Below are positions 35,277 through 46,854 of a DNA stretch of 64,000 nt, in pieces; the stretch's first letter is position 1, and each line of letters opens with the position of its first letter. The position numbers were made by a program, and so were the translations under genes. The stretch lies in the NCBI RefSeq assembly GCF_007655135.1, contig NC_045132.1, positions 13,578,001 through 13,642,000 on the forward strand. The letters are read 5' to 3'. Below the pieces are notes generated by a model that was not told the DNA's origin, searched no databases, and saw only the letters and a list, made by a program, of their open reading frames with translations. Source of the stretch: Punica granatum. Lineage: Eukaryota; Streptophyta; Magnoliopsida; Myrtales; Lythraceae.

Positions 35277-38200
35277 CCTCTCGACTTTCCTTATGCGTCC
35301 ACTCCAATTTAGGTCGAGCTATTGACCATCTCATGGCAAGTCCATTGAATAAAGCCCTTTGGATGCCCAATTGAATTAGATTCCTCTTGGCCCAAAAAGC
35401 CACCATCAAGCTCTCCATAACTTGTTGGATTCGTCTTGCCTTTGCTCGTGTGATTGGTCCACTTGGTACATGCAAGTTTCTAAGATCTTGTGCATCAGCT
35501 CCTTCTTCACGGATTCGATTTTCAAGCTCTTGTGCATCAACCTCATCAACATGTCCGCAATCCTCATCATTCCCCCTCTCTTCAAAAGGATTCATCCTTG
35601 AACCAAGACCTACATCAATAAGAGAAATATCATAAACATTAAAAGTTAGGTAAACATTACACTCATATGGTAAATCTAATTTGTAAGCATTATCATTGAT
35701 TTTGGCTAAGACTTGGAATGGTCTAATTCCTCGTGGACTCAATTTGGATTTCTGTTTATTCGGAAATTTTTCATTCCTCATATGAACCCACACCCAATCT
35801 TCGGGTTCAAAAGTCACTTTCTTCCGTCCCTTGTTGGCATGATCAGCATATTGCTCATTTTTCTTCAAGATATATTGCCTCGCCACTTCATGAATCTTCT
35901 TCTCCATATATGCTTTTTTATTCTTTTCATGAGGACTAAAAATCTCACTCGTAGGCAAATGGATCACATCCAAAGGTGTTAATGCATTAAAACCATATTC
36001 AATCTGCAATAGTGAGAAGTTAGTGGAAGAATGCACAGTACAATTATAGACAAACTCAATAAACGGTAAGCAATCTTTCCAAGACTTTAAATTCCTTTTT
36101 ATAATAGTACAAAGAAGAGTGGACAATGTTTTATTAACCACCACAGTTTGCCCATCCGTTTGGGGATGACAAGTAGTAGAAAATAACAATTTAGTTCCCA
36201 ACTTTTCCCACAAGACATGCCAAAAATGACTCAAGAACTTAGCATCACGATCACTAACTATGCTCTAGGTATCCTATGCAATTGCACTACCTCCCTAAAG
36301 AACAAGTTAGCAGCATGTATGGCATCATCAGTTTTGCAATACGGAATAAAATGAGTCATCTTAAGAAATCGATCCATAACCGCAAAAACAGAATCATGAC
36401 CTTTAATAGACCTAAGCAATCTTAAGATGAAATCCATGGATATATTAGTACAAGGCTCATTAGGAACAGGTAAAGCCATATACATTCCATGGGGTTTGAC
36501 CATAGATTTCGCCTTCTTACAAGTAACACAATTAGAGCAAATTCTCTCCACATCTCTCTTTATATACGGTCAAAATAAATGTTCTCTCAAAATATCCAAA
36601 TTCATAACTACCCCGAAATGACCCATAAGACCACTCCTATGCGACTCCAGTACAAATAATTCATGTATAGAAAACTAGGAATGAATAACTTATTCTCCCT
36701 GAACAAGAATTCATCATGCTTATAAAACCTACCAAATGCACCCCTTTCACATGCGCTATAAACAGCACCACAATCAGAATAATGTAAGTACAACTCCTTA
36801 AGATGCTCAGACCCAAGAAATTTTGCATTAATAGAGAGGAGTACATATCTCCGTGATAATGCATAAGCTACTACGTTTTCCTTTCCTTGCTTGTACTAAA
36901 TTACGTATGGAAACATCTCTACGAATTCGACCCACTTTGCATGTTTGTGATTCAGCTTATTTTGTCCTTTTAAATGCTTCAATGATTCGTGATCCATGTG
37001 TATGACAAGTTCTTTCAACTACAAGTAGTGCTGCCACACCTCCAATGCGCACAACAAAGCATTAAGCTCCCTGTCATATGTCGAATAATTCGAGGCAACT
37101 CCACTTAACTTCTCACTAAAGCAGGCAATGAGAAATTTTTCCTGCATCAAAACAGCCTTATACCAATCCAGGAAGTGTCACATTCTATCTAAAATTTTTT
37201 CGAAAAATCAAGTAAAACTAATAAAGTTGTAGATCAAAGCCTTTCCTTAATCAAATTAAATGCTTGCTCTTGCTCCACTCCCAATTTGAAACATGTATCT
37301 TTCTTAACTACTTTCGTCAATGGTGCAGTCATGTACTAAAATCATGCACAAATCGCCTATAAAAGTTAGCTAAACCATGAGAACTTCTTACATCGATTAT
37401 GGATTTCAGCGTTAGCTAATCCTTGATTGCTTTACCTTTTCCTCATCAACCTTAATACCCTTGGCACTCACAACAAATCCCAAAAACACAACTCGATCCA
37501 TGCAAAATGCACATTTCTTCAAGTTAACATATAGTTTTTGATGTCACAATGCTTGAATAAAACGCCGTAAATGATGGATATCATCATTCAAGCTCTTATT
37601 ATATACCAAGATATCATCGAAATTGACAACCTTGAATTTTACAATGAAAGCACGCAAAACATGTTTCATGAGCCTCATGAAAGTGCTAGGCGCATTAATC
37701 AATCCAAATGGCATAACTAACTACTCATATAAACCATGTTTTGTTTTGAAAACCATTTTTCACTCATTACCCTCTTTCATCCTAGTCTGATAGTATCCAC
37801 TTTTCAAGTCTATCATTGAGAATAAAGTAGAACCATGTAATTCATCCAACCTATCAACTAATCAAAGAATAGAATGTCGATACTTTACTGTCATTTTGTT
37901 TACAGTGCGGCAATCAACATGCATACACCAAGTATCATCTTTCTTTGACACCAACAACATCGAAACCACACAAAGACTCACGCTCTCACGCACATGCCAT
38001 TTAGCTATCAGCTCGTCCACTTGCCTTTCAAGCTCCTTTGTCTCATCCGAATTACTTCGATAAGTTGGCCAATTCGGAATCGCAGCTCTAGGCACAAAGT
38101 CGATTTGATGCTCTATTCCTCTTATTGGTGGCAAACCTTTAGTTAACTCCACATGATAGACATTTCCAAACTCCTACAAAAGAGAGGTAGCACAACTTGG

Positions 38201-40219
38201 TGAAGAACAATTAAGGTTAGAGAAATAAGCATCTTTGTAAACGAACGAGATTATTGAACGATTAGCTTTAAAAGTACTCTTGATCTTTTTTTCTTTTACA
38301 TAGAAACTCATATTTTTTCTCTTTTCGCTCTAACTCTTTCCTCACATCTAAAGCTGAGCTCTCTTTTTTTCCACTCTCTCGATTTTCTTCCTCTCGATTA
38401 TTGTCATTTTCCTTTCTCATTTGCTCACTCTATCTTTTTCTTTGAATCTCAGCATCTATCTCACTTTTTCTCATTTTTCTCACAAATGGATCTCTTGATT
38501 CGGAGCTGATCCTCATGCACCTGATTAGGTGTCAATGGAACAAATGTCACCTTTCTCCTATCATTAACAAAGGAATATCGATTCTTATACCCATCATGTA
38601 TTACTCATCTATCAAATTGCCATGGCCTCCCAAGCAATATATGACTAGTATGCATGAGCACTATTTCACAAAAAACATCATCCTTGTATCTTCGAATCTT
38701 AAAGGAAACAAAAACTTATTTGTTCACTTTCACTGCTCCACTTTCATTCAACCATTGCAGCTTATATGACCTAGGATGTTTCAATGTACGCGATCTCAAC
38801 TTTTCAACAAGTAACTTACTAGCCACATTCACACAGCTACCCCCATCAACGATCAAACTACAAAGCCGATCTTTCACGTGACATCTAGTATATAATATAT
38901 TCGCCTTTTGCACATCATCTTTCCCTTCATCTTTGATTCGTGAATTAAGTGTTCTCATGATTACTAAGACATTCATCTCAGCAACATATTCATAATCACT
39001 GAAATCATCATGTATTAGCATGGAATCACTTTCCTCATCTTCGGTTTCAATCTCTCTACTATCTAGCATGATCATTGCCCTTTTATTTGGACATTGAGAA
39101 GTAATATGCCCACACCCCAAACACCGAAAACATTTAAGATCTCTATTTCTTTGAGGTTAGGATGTAGAGTTACATCTCTCCTAGTTATCCATTTGGCTCT
39201 TGCTCATACTCTTTTCAGAATTCGATTTAGTTTTCTCCATTGATCTTGAACTTGCACCTCATTTCAACTTCCAATTTGAAGAACCCGAATAAGAACTACT
39301 CCCTTGTTTGGCTGGTCTCCCTCTCTTGAGTTGTCGTTCTACTTACATGGCCATGCTAACGATATCTTCTATATCCACATAATGTTGTAACTCCACCATA
39401 TTAGCAATTTCTCGATTCAAACCACAAAAACTTTGCCATAGTCACCTCTTGATCTTCCTCAATGTATGCCCGAATCAAAGCTCTCTCCATCTCCTAGTGG
39501 TAGTTTTCCACACATTTTATTCCCTACTTTGGACTTTGCAATTTTAAATGCAAGTCCTGATAGTAGTAGGAAGGAACAAATTGCCTCCGCGTGACAGCTT
39601 TTATCCTATTCCAAGTTTCAATAGGCCTTTATTGGTTCATTCTCCTTTCCGTAACCAATTTGTCCGATCAAGCAATGGCATAATTAGTGAATTTCGCCGC
39701 TCTAGGCTTTACCTTCTTAAATTTCGCATAGTTGTGGTAATCAAACACAAGCTTCACCTTCCGCTCCCATTCAATGTATGCATCAAGATCATTCCTTCCT
39801 TGAAAGGGTGGTATCCTTATTTTAATACTCTCGATGTTCTTATTTACTCCATCTCTAACTCCTTGATCTCGCCTATCATGTATTTGTCCCTCGTTCCCAA
39901 CTCCTCTAGCTCTCCTCACACTACCCATGGATTCCACTGCATCATCTTTCTCATAATCTTCATCTTTATCTTGAGGAATGTATGGTTGGCGATTTTATCT
40001 TCTTGCATTGGGCGCTTGCACATACTGTCCAGTTCGCTCCCTTTGCATTTCATTAATTCGTTGATCTTGCCTTTCCATTCTATCACGAAAATCTTCGAAA
40101 ACAACTTCCAATCTCTCAAATTGTTATTGCGAGGCTTTCAAAGTGAAAGCAACATCTTGTTGGCCAGAATTACTTTCATCCCCAGTTGTTAATTCCGTGT
40201 CTTTTCCTGTCAAACTCAT
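35277..40219 (-). pseudogene. Ty3/gypsy gag-pol of element 1 (multiply broken)
   Basis: Minus-strand internal region. The gag start is MSLTGKDTELTTGDE at 40,219. A gag core lies at 39,668-39,937 (IPPFQGRNDLDAYIEWERKV), a CCHC remnant at about 39,120 (CGHITSQCPNK), and an aspartic protease near 38,850 (LIVDGGSCVNVAS). The RT start is at 38,152-37,862 (GLPPIRGIEHQIDFVP), with RT remnants to about 37,300. The integrase zinc region and core are at 36,551-36,258 (CxxC...ISMDFI), and the integrase C-terminus is at 36,234-35,260 (CHPQTDGQT, ending GPITRAKARRIQQ). The domain order gag-PR-RT-RH-INT defines Ty3/gypsy. Several stops and frameshifts show it is inactive. The 6.6-kb LTR-to-LTR length is normal for plant gypsy elements. 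Confidence 0.85.
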
Positions 40220-40991
40220 ATTTGCAATATGAAGAAAATTGGTGTTAGGACCTCACAACCACTCGCTCACGTGTTTGCCTCAAATTAATGTCACTCAACA
40301 CTCGTGTTTCGCTCAATTAAATGGTTTTTTTCCCTATTATATGCTTACCACTGTTGTCTTTTTCTTCTCTAATTTCCTCCTCAAAGTTCTTTAGATAACT
40401 TAGGAACTCACAAATCAAATGCAAATAACTTGTAATAATTCAAACCAACAATTAATATATCGGTCCTAGTTTAAACAAAAACTATCAAGAAAAATAAATG
40501 GTCAGGGGAAATTTAAGGAAGGAAACAAGAGAAAATGAAACTAGTAAGAAAGATGGAAAGATTTAGAAATGCAGAAGGGAATATATCTTAATATTATATG
40601 AATATAAAGATATGGAGGATTATATGGGGAAGGGAATATGGGAGAAAGATATATTATGTAATTATGGGAATATAATTAACATGGATAAAAAAAAAGGAAA
40701 ACAACGACTTTAGAATGTTAGATGCAAAGAATTTGGATCAAATTGACACCAACAACGATTGCTCATATCTCAAGAATACTTCAGACAAACTTCTTTCTTT
40801 CCTATCAATCTTTTTTTAGCTCTTTTTTGGTCCGATCTTTTTCCTTTTTTTTAATAAAACTTCTCTCTGTTTCTTTTTTCTTTTGGCTACTAATAATCCA
40901 CAAAAGTCAAACTAAACATAATGAAATTCAGCAAATTGAAACAAAAAAGATAGGATAAACCCGATTTGGAGCTTGAATTTCTAATACCAAA

Positions 40992-41431
40992 TGATGCAAA
41001 TCTCACGAAGGATCGTGAAGCCCAACGATTAATTTCAATCAATTCCTAGATTGCCAAATACAGATTTAGATGAAGAGAATTATTAACTCATTGTTTATAG
41101 AGAAACAATAACCAATAATATTAAGACAATGATTATCGACCTCTTATTTATGAAGAAACAAGAACTAATAATATCAATTTGTATCGAACCTCACAAGCTA
41201 TCATACTCGATTGGTCGAAGGAGTTCAACGAAGAACGAAGGAGAAAACCTCACCAAAAATAGTCTAATTTATGATCAACTACTCAACCTCCTTTATAGAA
41301 GCCTAGGAGCAATTGAAAAGAAATAAACTTGATAAATAGACTAACCTTAGTTCCTAAAATTAGAGACAATGAAGGAAATTAAAGAAATGTCACCTAGTAT
41401 AGTTGGCCTTCATTTTATTCTACGTTCAGCA
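40992..41431 (-). repeat. Middle LTR: 5' LTR of gypsy element 1 and 3' LTR of a second partial copy
   Basis: 440-bp partner of the LTR at 34,838-35,276. On its left (downstream on the minus strand) lies a degenerate primer-binding site TTTGGTATTAGA. On its right (upstream on the minus strand) lie the polypurine tract and the end of another pol gene, so this one LTR serves two elements in tandem. The flanks lack the 5-bp target duplication expected of a solo insertion. Confidence 0.85.
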
Positions 41432-41719
41432 TCTCTCGACTTTCCTTATGCATCTACTCCAATTTAGGTTGGATTATTGACTATCTCATGACAAGTCAAT
41501 GCCCTTTAGAGGTCTAATTGAATTAGACACCTCTTGGCCCGAAAAGCCCATCATCAAGCTCTCCATAACTTGTTGGATTTGTCTTACATTCGCTCGTATT
41601 ATTGGTCCACTCCACACATGGAAGTGTCCAAAATCTTGTGCATCAGCTTCCTCTTCACGAATCCGACTTCCAATCTCGTGCGCATCAACCTCATCATCAT
41701 GCCCGCGATCCTCATCAGA
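41432..41719 (-). pseudogene. Pol 3' end of a second gypsy copy (tandem remnant)
   Basis: Matches the last part of the pol frame at 35,277-35,590 (shared DEVDAxE, IREE.ADAQD, GPIxRAxxRxIQQVMESLM). It ends abruptly at about 41,719, where the sequence switches to a LINE RNase H end (DWVDTPP). Confidence 0.75.
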
Positions 41720-42895
41720 TGGGGGTGTGTCCACCCAATCATGTAGACACATCTCTTTATTATACCAAAGATGCTATTAAATTTGCACATCCATTAGCAT
41801 TTCTCCATACCAGACTAATCCTTACTCCCCTTAAAAAACTTTTGCAGCTCTTAATATCTTGGATCAAAAGTCTAATTGCCCATACAACATCTGAATCCTT
41901 CCGCTGCAAATCATGAAAAACTCTTGAGTCAGTTTCAATTATAATGCAATCCTACCCCTTCTCTATTGCCAATTCAACACTTGTTCTGAGTGCTAATACT
42001 TCACTTATCATTGGGGAAGGAGTCTCCATAAGTCAGCTAACATTTTTCCTCCATCTACACTTCATGGTTCCTAGCAATGACTCTAATCCCTATATGTCTT
42101 GAATTATGGTCAAATGCCCCATCACAATTGATCTTAACAACATCTATGGATGGAGCTTTCCATTTCTCAGGTGGAAAAGCTCTTTCTTCCTTCCCCCGTT
42201 GGCTAGGCTTATGAGTTTTAACCATTATTACCACTATATTCTACTCAGCAATTGCAACAGAACACCTTGCAACAGTGATATCCATGGCACCTTCTTCCTA
42301 AGAATAGCTTTACATCTTTCTTTCAAAATGTGCCACAAAGTGAAACCAATTGTTAATGAAAGCGGTGTTTAATCTTCACCCTTTAATTCCCTCTTCTCTA
42401 ACAAATCCTTTATCCATCTATCCAAAGAAGTAACTTCCTGTTTATTAACTTTAATTCAACATAAACCAAATCATATTGGTCTAGTCTATTCACATAGAAA
42501 AAGGAAAAGTTATTGAGTGATCCTACCTCACCATGTGGCGTAATAAATCACCAATTAAAATCCATGAAATAAGAAAATTGGTGCTAATCACTCCGATAAT
42601 TGTCATAATTGTTCTTCATTGAAAAACTCTTGGTTTTTCCTCACTACGTTAATGTGAGATATGAACATTTAAAATTTTATCTAGAAGAAAAGCATGCTCA
42701 ATTGTTTCCTCAAGATGGCAAAATGCACAACCAGGTAGCACTTGTGGGGGGGACGACATGGTGAGGGACCAACAATATCTAATCCGAATACAACTTCCTA
42801 TCATATTATAAACATAGTTCCATAAGGCCGAGCCATGTTCCTCTTCTGGAAAAGCTTCTTGTGCTACAATCTTTCTAAAATATTGATTTGTTTCG
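41720..42895 (-). pseudogene. LINE ORF2 3' fragment (zf-RVT and RNase H region)
   Basis: Read on the minus strand, about 42,780-42,690 gives LPGCAFCHLEETIEHAFLL, resembling the zinc-binding region found after reverse transcriptase in plant LINEs. About 42,165-42,050 gives KWKAPSIDVVKINCDGAFD and IRVIARNHE, the start of the plant LINE-type RNase H (KxNxDGA). About 41,850-41,725 gives ISLVWRNANGCANLIASLV and HDWVDTPP, its end. Stops occur in between. The reverse transcriptase itself is not in the window. Confidence 0.65.
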
Positions 42896-43180
42896 CTTGC
42901 CTTCCTTTTCCATGCTCGAGTGATGGGGTACTTACAAGAGACGCACTTCTACCTACAATAGGACATATTGGGTCTAACGTGGTGTGGATGTGGATGTGCA
43001 CATGAGCGCACATACGTGTAACATGGGCTCTGATACCATATTAAATTTACATGAGTCTTATACAGGCTGAGGCCCATATTCATTTAAAAATTCAAGCTAT
43101 TAAGTAGTGGAATCTAAGCCATATATAAAGTCATGATTTTCTTTTTGATTTTCCAATGTGGGATTGACGCCGTTAATACT
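42896..43180 (-). mobile_element. TRIM relic related to the element at 4844-5374
   Basis: On the minus strand: an LTR (about 43,180-43,039) containing CCCACATTGG, GAATATGGGCC and GTAAATTTAATA, then the primer-binding site TGGTATCAGAGC (43,038-43,027), then an internal part with AAGTGCGTCTCTTGTAAGTA and CACTCGAGCATGG. These match CCACATCGG, GGATATGGGCC, GAAATTTAATA, AAGTGCGCCTCGTGTTAGTA and GCCCGAGCACGG in the intact TRIM. The 3' LTR is missing; the relic is cut where the LINE fragment begins. Confidence 0.75.
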
Positions 43181-43421
43181 TGTATATATGCAAAGAAGGA
43201 CCTCATATAGAAAACCTTAAAATTAAGAAGATAAAATTGTTACAAACTTCCAAAGTGCGTGCATCTGATAGATTATTAGTAGTTTTTCTAGGACAATTCT
43301 TTAAAATAGTTCGATGTATAATTTTTTGACGAGATCAATAAAGAATTTCTAAAATACAAGACGCAACACAAAAAAACAAAATTGTGTTTTTGGCTTGTAG
43401 TCCAAATGGAGAAGCCCAACC

Positions 43422-44168
43422 TGCTGAGAATACTGATAGAAGCTGAGCCTAAGTCAATAAGTGAGGGGTTGCTAGATGAGGATGTTTAGGCCTCTAATTA
43501 TCTTTGAAAGTAGTTGGGTAATAATAAATTAGGTCGGAAATGTTAGTCTTAATGTGTTTAGGAACTTAGGACATGTGTTTTGACCTTTAATTATCTTTGA
43601 AAATAGTTGAGTCATCATAAATACAGTCCACTAGTATCTCTATGGACTTTCTAAGGGAATGAAAATCAGAACTGTATATTTTGCCAGAATTTTGCCCTTT
43701 TCTAAGTTTCTTTGTCTTTTGGTGCTCCAAAAGTGGTGAAACTCTGGTATTTCAAGTGGTGATCTTTCTTTAACTCGGCTTCTAGAGTGGTGATCTTCTA
43801 TTTTGATTTTCTCTATCTTCGGTGATTGTTTTTTTTTTTTTCATTCTGATCAAAAGTCATGCTGCATTCCGAGAATCCTCCTTGGAAGTGCATCATTTTG
43901 GTATCAGAGCAAGGTTCACTCGCTGTCCACGTGTCGTTCCATGGATCAAGATATGCAAATAGGGAGTTCTGATTTCCTGTCACCCTACGACATTGAAAAA
44001 TTCTCATGTGATGACGTTGGTCCAATATCAGACATATATCCAGAAGATGAACAAGAAGATACTGCACAACTAATTTTCAATTGTCAAGAACAAGAATATG
44101 ATTTAAAGTTTGTGTTCATACTAATTTATCCATTTTCTTTTTGTAAAAAATGTAATGATAAATCATGA
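43422..44168 (+). mobile_element. 5' LTR, primer-binding site and start of an LTR retrotransposon
   Basis: A putative LTR runs from TGCTGAGAATACTG (43,422) to GTGCATCA (43,895), followed three bases later by TGGTATCAGAGC (43,899-43,910). A short open frame follows, starting at about 43,940 (MDQDMQIGSSDFLSPYDIEK), with no recognised domain, ending at 44,168. TGCTGA/GCATCA termini are the same as those of gypsy element 1, so the elements may be related. No 3' partner LTR was found. Confidence 0.6.
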
Positions 44169-45595
44169 AAAGTTCTTTAAATAAATTCTAATTTTGATAG
44201 AATATTTTTCTTAAATTTGCTACAGTATTCATATAATTTCTTTTCTAATTTCTTTGCATGAAGATTTCAAGTTAAATCATTTAAATTATCTTGAAAATTT
44301 TACGTTATGATATTTTTTGATAAAATTATCTCTATTATGTAATTAATCTGATTTGTTGTTTCTTTGATCACATCTATTTAATATATGTATTACTATTTAG
44401 TAGATTGCCTTACTTTTCGTGATAGCGACTCATTATGTACAATTTTGAATTTTGAGTTGTGTTTTTCTTTTGGTTGGATGTCATAACTTGAAATCATATA
44501 CGAACAAAGATTTTTTTTATTATTATTATAAAAAATGAAAAAGAGATGGATCTAAATATGCACTAGATCTAGCTAAATACAATAGATCAATGTGATTATG
44601 TCATATGTTAGTGTTCGTTAGTTAATTCTATATTTGAAGAGCGTAGAAATTTGTCTATAGAACATCAAAATCACAATGATATCCTTTCTTGATGTTTTGT
44701 CAAATATTTTAAAATAACAATGAGCTAATAATTAGCAATTTTAATCAAGTACTACACTATACCGCAAATCATTTGACTATAGCACATCAATTGGCCCGCC
44801 GGGGGGGGGGGGGGGTGGTTTGTGGTTGGGTTGGGGGGTGAAGCAAACATCTCCTATAAATGGTAACGTAGAATCACATCATATTGATTTCATTTTAAGA
44901 AGGATATAAATCTAATATTAACTCAGCATATTGGAAAAGAGATAGACGAACTGTTGGACTTACCTTAACAAATCCGATATCAAAAGGTTCATGCAAGGAT
45001 TGCTCTGTTATCATGAGCTTCTAAAAATTAGTAACGCCTAAGTTCCACCTTTTTGTGCTTCAACTCTCCTACGCAAATCAAATATGAATAAGAAAATTAT
45101 AGAAACTAGCAATTTCATCCGCACGTTGCGTGCAATTGCTTATCATAGCAGAAATTTGCATATTTTTATTATAAAATGTCTTTAAAGATATTAATTAGCT
45201 TATAGTTATAGAATTAACTCTTTGATAATTGTCAAAATAAAAATAAACAAAATTGTTAAATTTATCATATTTACATAAGAAACTATATCATTTATTTAAC
45301 AAGTATTAAATTATATATTTTATAGATAAGATTAGTAAAAGCATGAACAACATTAATTTGATTAAAATTAAGGTAATAAACATTTTAGTTTCTAAAAAGA
45401 ATCTTAGTTTTTAATAACGATATCTAGAAGATATTTGGATATATATCTTTTGTATAAAAATAAATCACTCGTAACTCACTGAAAAGTAATAATCTATAGA
45501 TTTAAATATTTCAATTTTAAGTAAATTTAATAAAAACAGAAACTAAATTTATTCCATTCATTTTATGAACTTCTAATGAAGTCAATTCTCTTAAC
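44169..45595. other. AT-rich stretch without recognised gene
   Basis: Includes a G13 tract near 44,803-44,815 and an ACTAGCAATTTCATCCGCAC segment near 45,103 with a small GC hairpin (GCACGTTGCGTGC) that recalls Helitron ends. Nothing else could be supported. Confidence 0.4.
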
Positions 45596-45780
45596 CAACG
45601 TGAGTTGGTTCAAGTGATTTGTGCTTGTTATGCTTTAATAAAGTTTCGGATTCGAGTCATTGTTAATACAAAAATTCACACTAGGAGAGCTTTATACCTT
45701 AGTGGTCTGACTCGGCTTGACTGGATTAGTCGAAGTCCAATTGAGCTTCCGGATACAAGGTTAACACCGAAAAAAAAAAG
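45596..45780 (+). mobile_element. tRNA-derived SINE, family 2, copy 2
   Basis: Head GTTGGTTCAAGTGATTTGTG, box-B-like CGGATTCGAGTCATTG, body ACTAGGAGAGCTTTATACC and GGATTAGTCGAAGTCC, ending in an A10 tail. Matches 49,774-49,960 throughout. Confidence 0.72.
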
Positions 45781-46156
45781 AAACCACTTTTCATAACATT
45801 ATTTTTATTTCGAAGTGCAATAAATATTGATACAAAACATATAATGGTTATTGAATATTTCAAAAATCCTTACAATTACAATTAACTTTGTAAGTAATTA
45901 CTTGTGTGAAAAGATTTTAAAAAGTATTTCAACATCCTTTTTTAACTAAATAATCCAATTGCGATTTCAAGAGTATAATTAAGCATTTGTAGAATTGAAA
46001 AGTGAAAAAAGAAACTAATTCTAATTAATCGAATTTGAAAAGATATATATATATATATATATATATATTTCTAAATCGTATGATTTATTAGAGTAATTTA
46101 CTTGTATGATATTTTTTCTAAGGTCATTGCGATTTCAATAATGTAAGTAAAATTAC
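45781..46156. other. AT-rich stretch with (AT)13 microsatellite
   Basis: The microsatellite lies at 46,043-46,068. No gene. Confidence 0.5.
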
Positions 46157-46854
46157 TGATGCGATTCCCGCCAAGAATGACGAGACCCGATAACTAAAGG
46201 AACCCAAGATCGTTCCACGATCAGATTTGATTGACGAACCCTCAACCCGTTGTTTACAACATAAACAAGAACCTTGGTATAACTGACCTCAACCCGTTGT
46301 TTATTGCGAAACAAGAACCTCGGTATATAGGAAGACGCCACAAACGGTGATGGAAAACCGTTTGATAAGTCGATGAAGACGCCACAAACGGTGGTGGAAA
46401 GCCATTTGATAAGTCGATGATGAACGCCACGGAAACTTCCGATAAGTTCGAATTAGTTCTTCAAGAACCAAAGAGAATATTCTAACAATTTTCTGAATGT
46501 TCATTTTTATTAAAAATTGACAAAGATGAATATATATAGACATAAACCATACCTAATCTGGTCATATCTCCTCCTATAGATAAGGAAAATAAAACCTAAA
46601 ATATCGATAGAAATATGACATAATCTATAAAGATATAAAATATAAATATCCCGAGAATATCTCCATGAGATTTAAACTTTAAACAAATCTGATGATATCT
46701 TCTCTTGATCATCAAATATTCTAGAAGCTTCCTCAAACACTTGCTGAATTTAGCCTTGCCTGGAATCTTCTATAACTTGAATCACGTTGATGGATATTTG
46801 TTGATCACGTGGTTCATGTCCAATGGGCCTCCACGAAATTGCTTGAGCCCAAAC
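46157..46854 (-). repeat. 3' LTR region of Ty3/gypsy element 2
   Basis: On the minus strand it ends in GGGAATCGCATCA (46,157 side), like the LTRs of element 1. It contains two copies of an AAGACGCCACAAACGGTGRT unit and two of a CAACCCGTTGTTTA unit. The start of the LTR, between the pol stop near 46,855 and about 46,790, could not be fixed and no partner LTR is present. Confidence 0.65.

Noticed and set aside
35387..35982. Plus-strand frames inside gypsy element 1
   Set aside because: Antisense shadows of the integrase C-terminal region.
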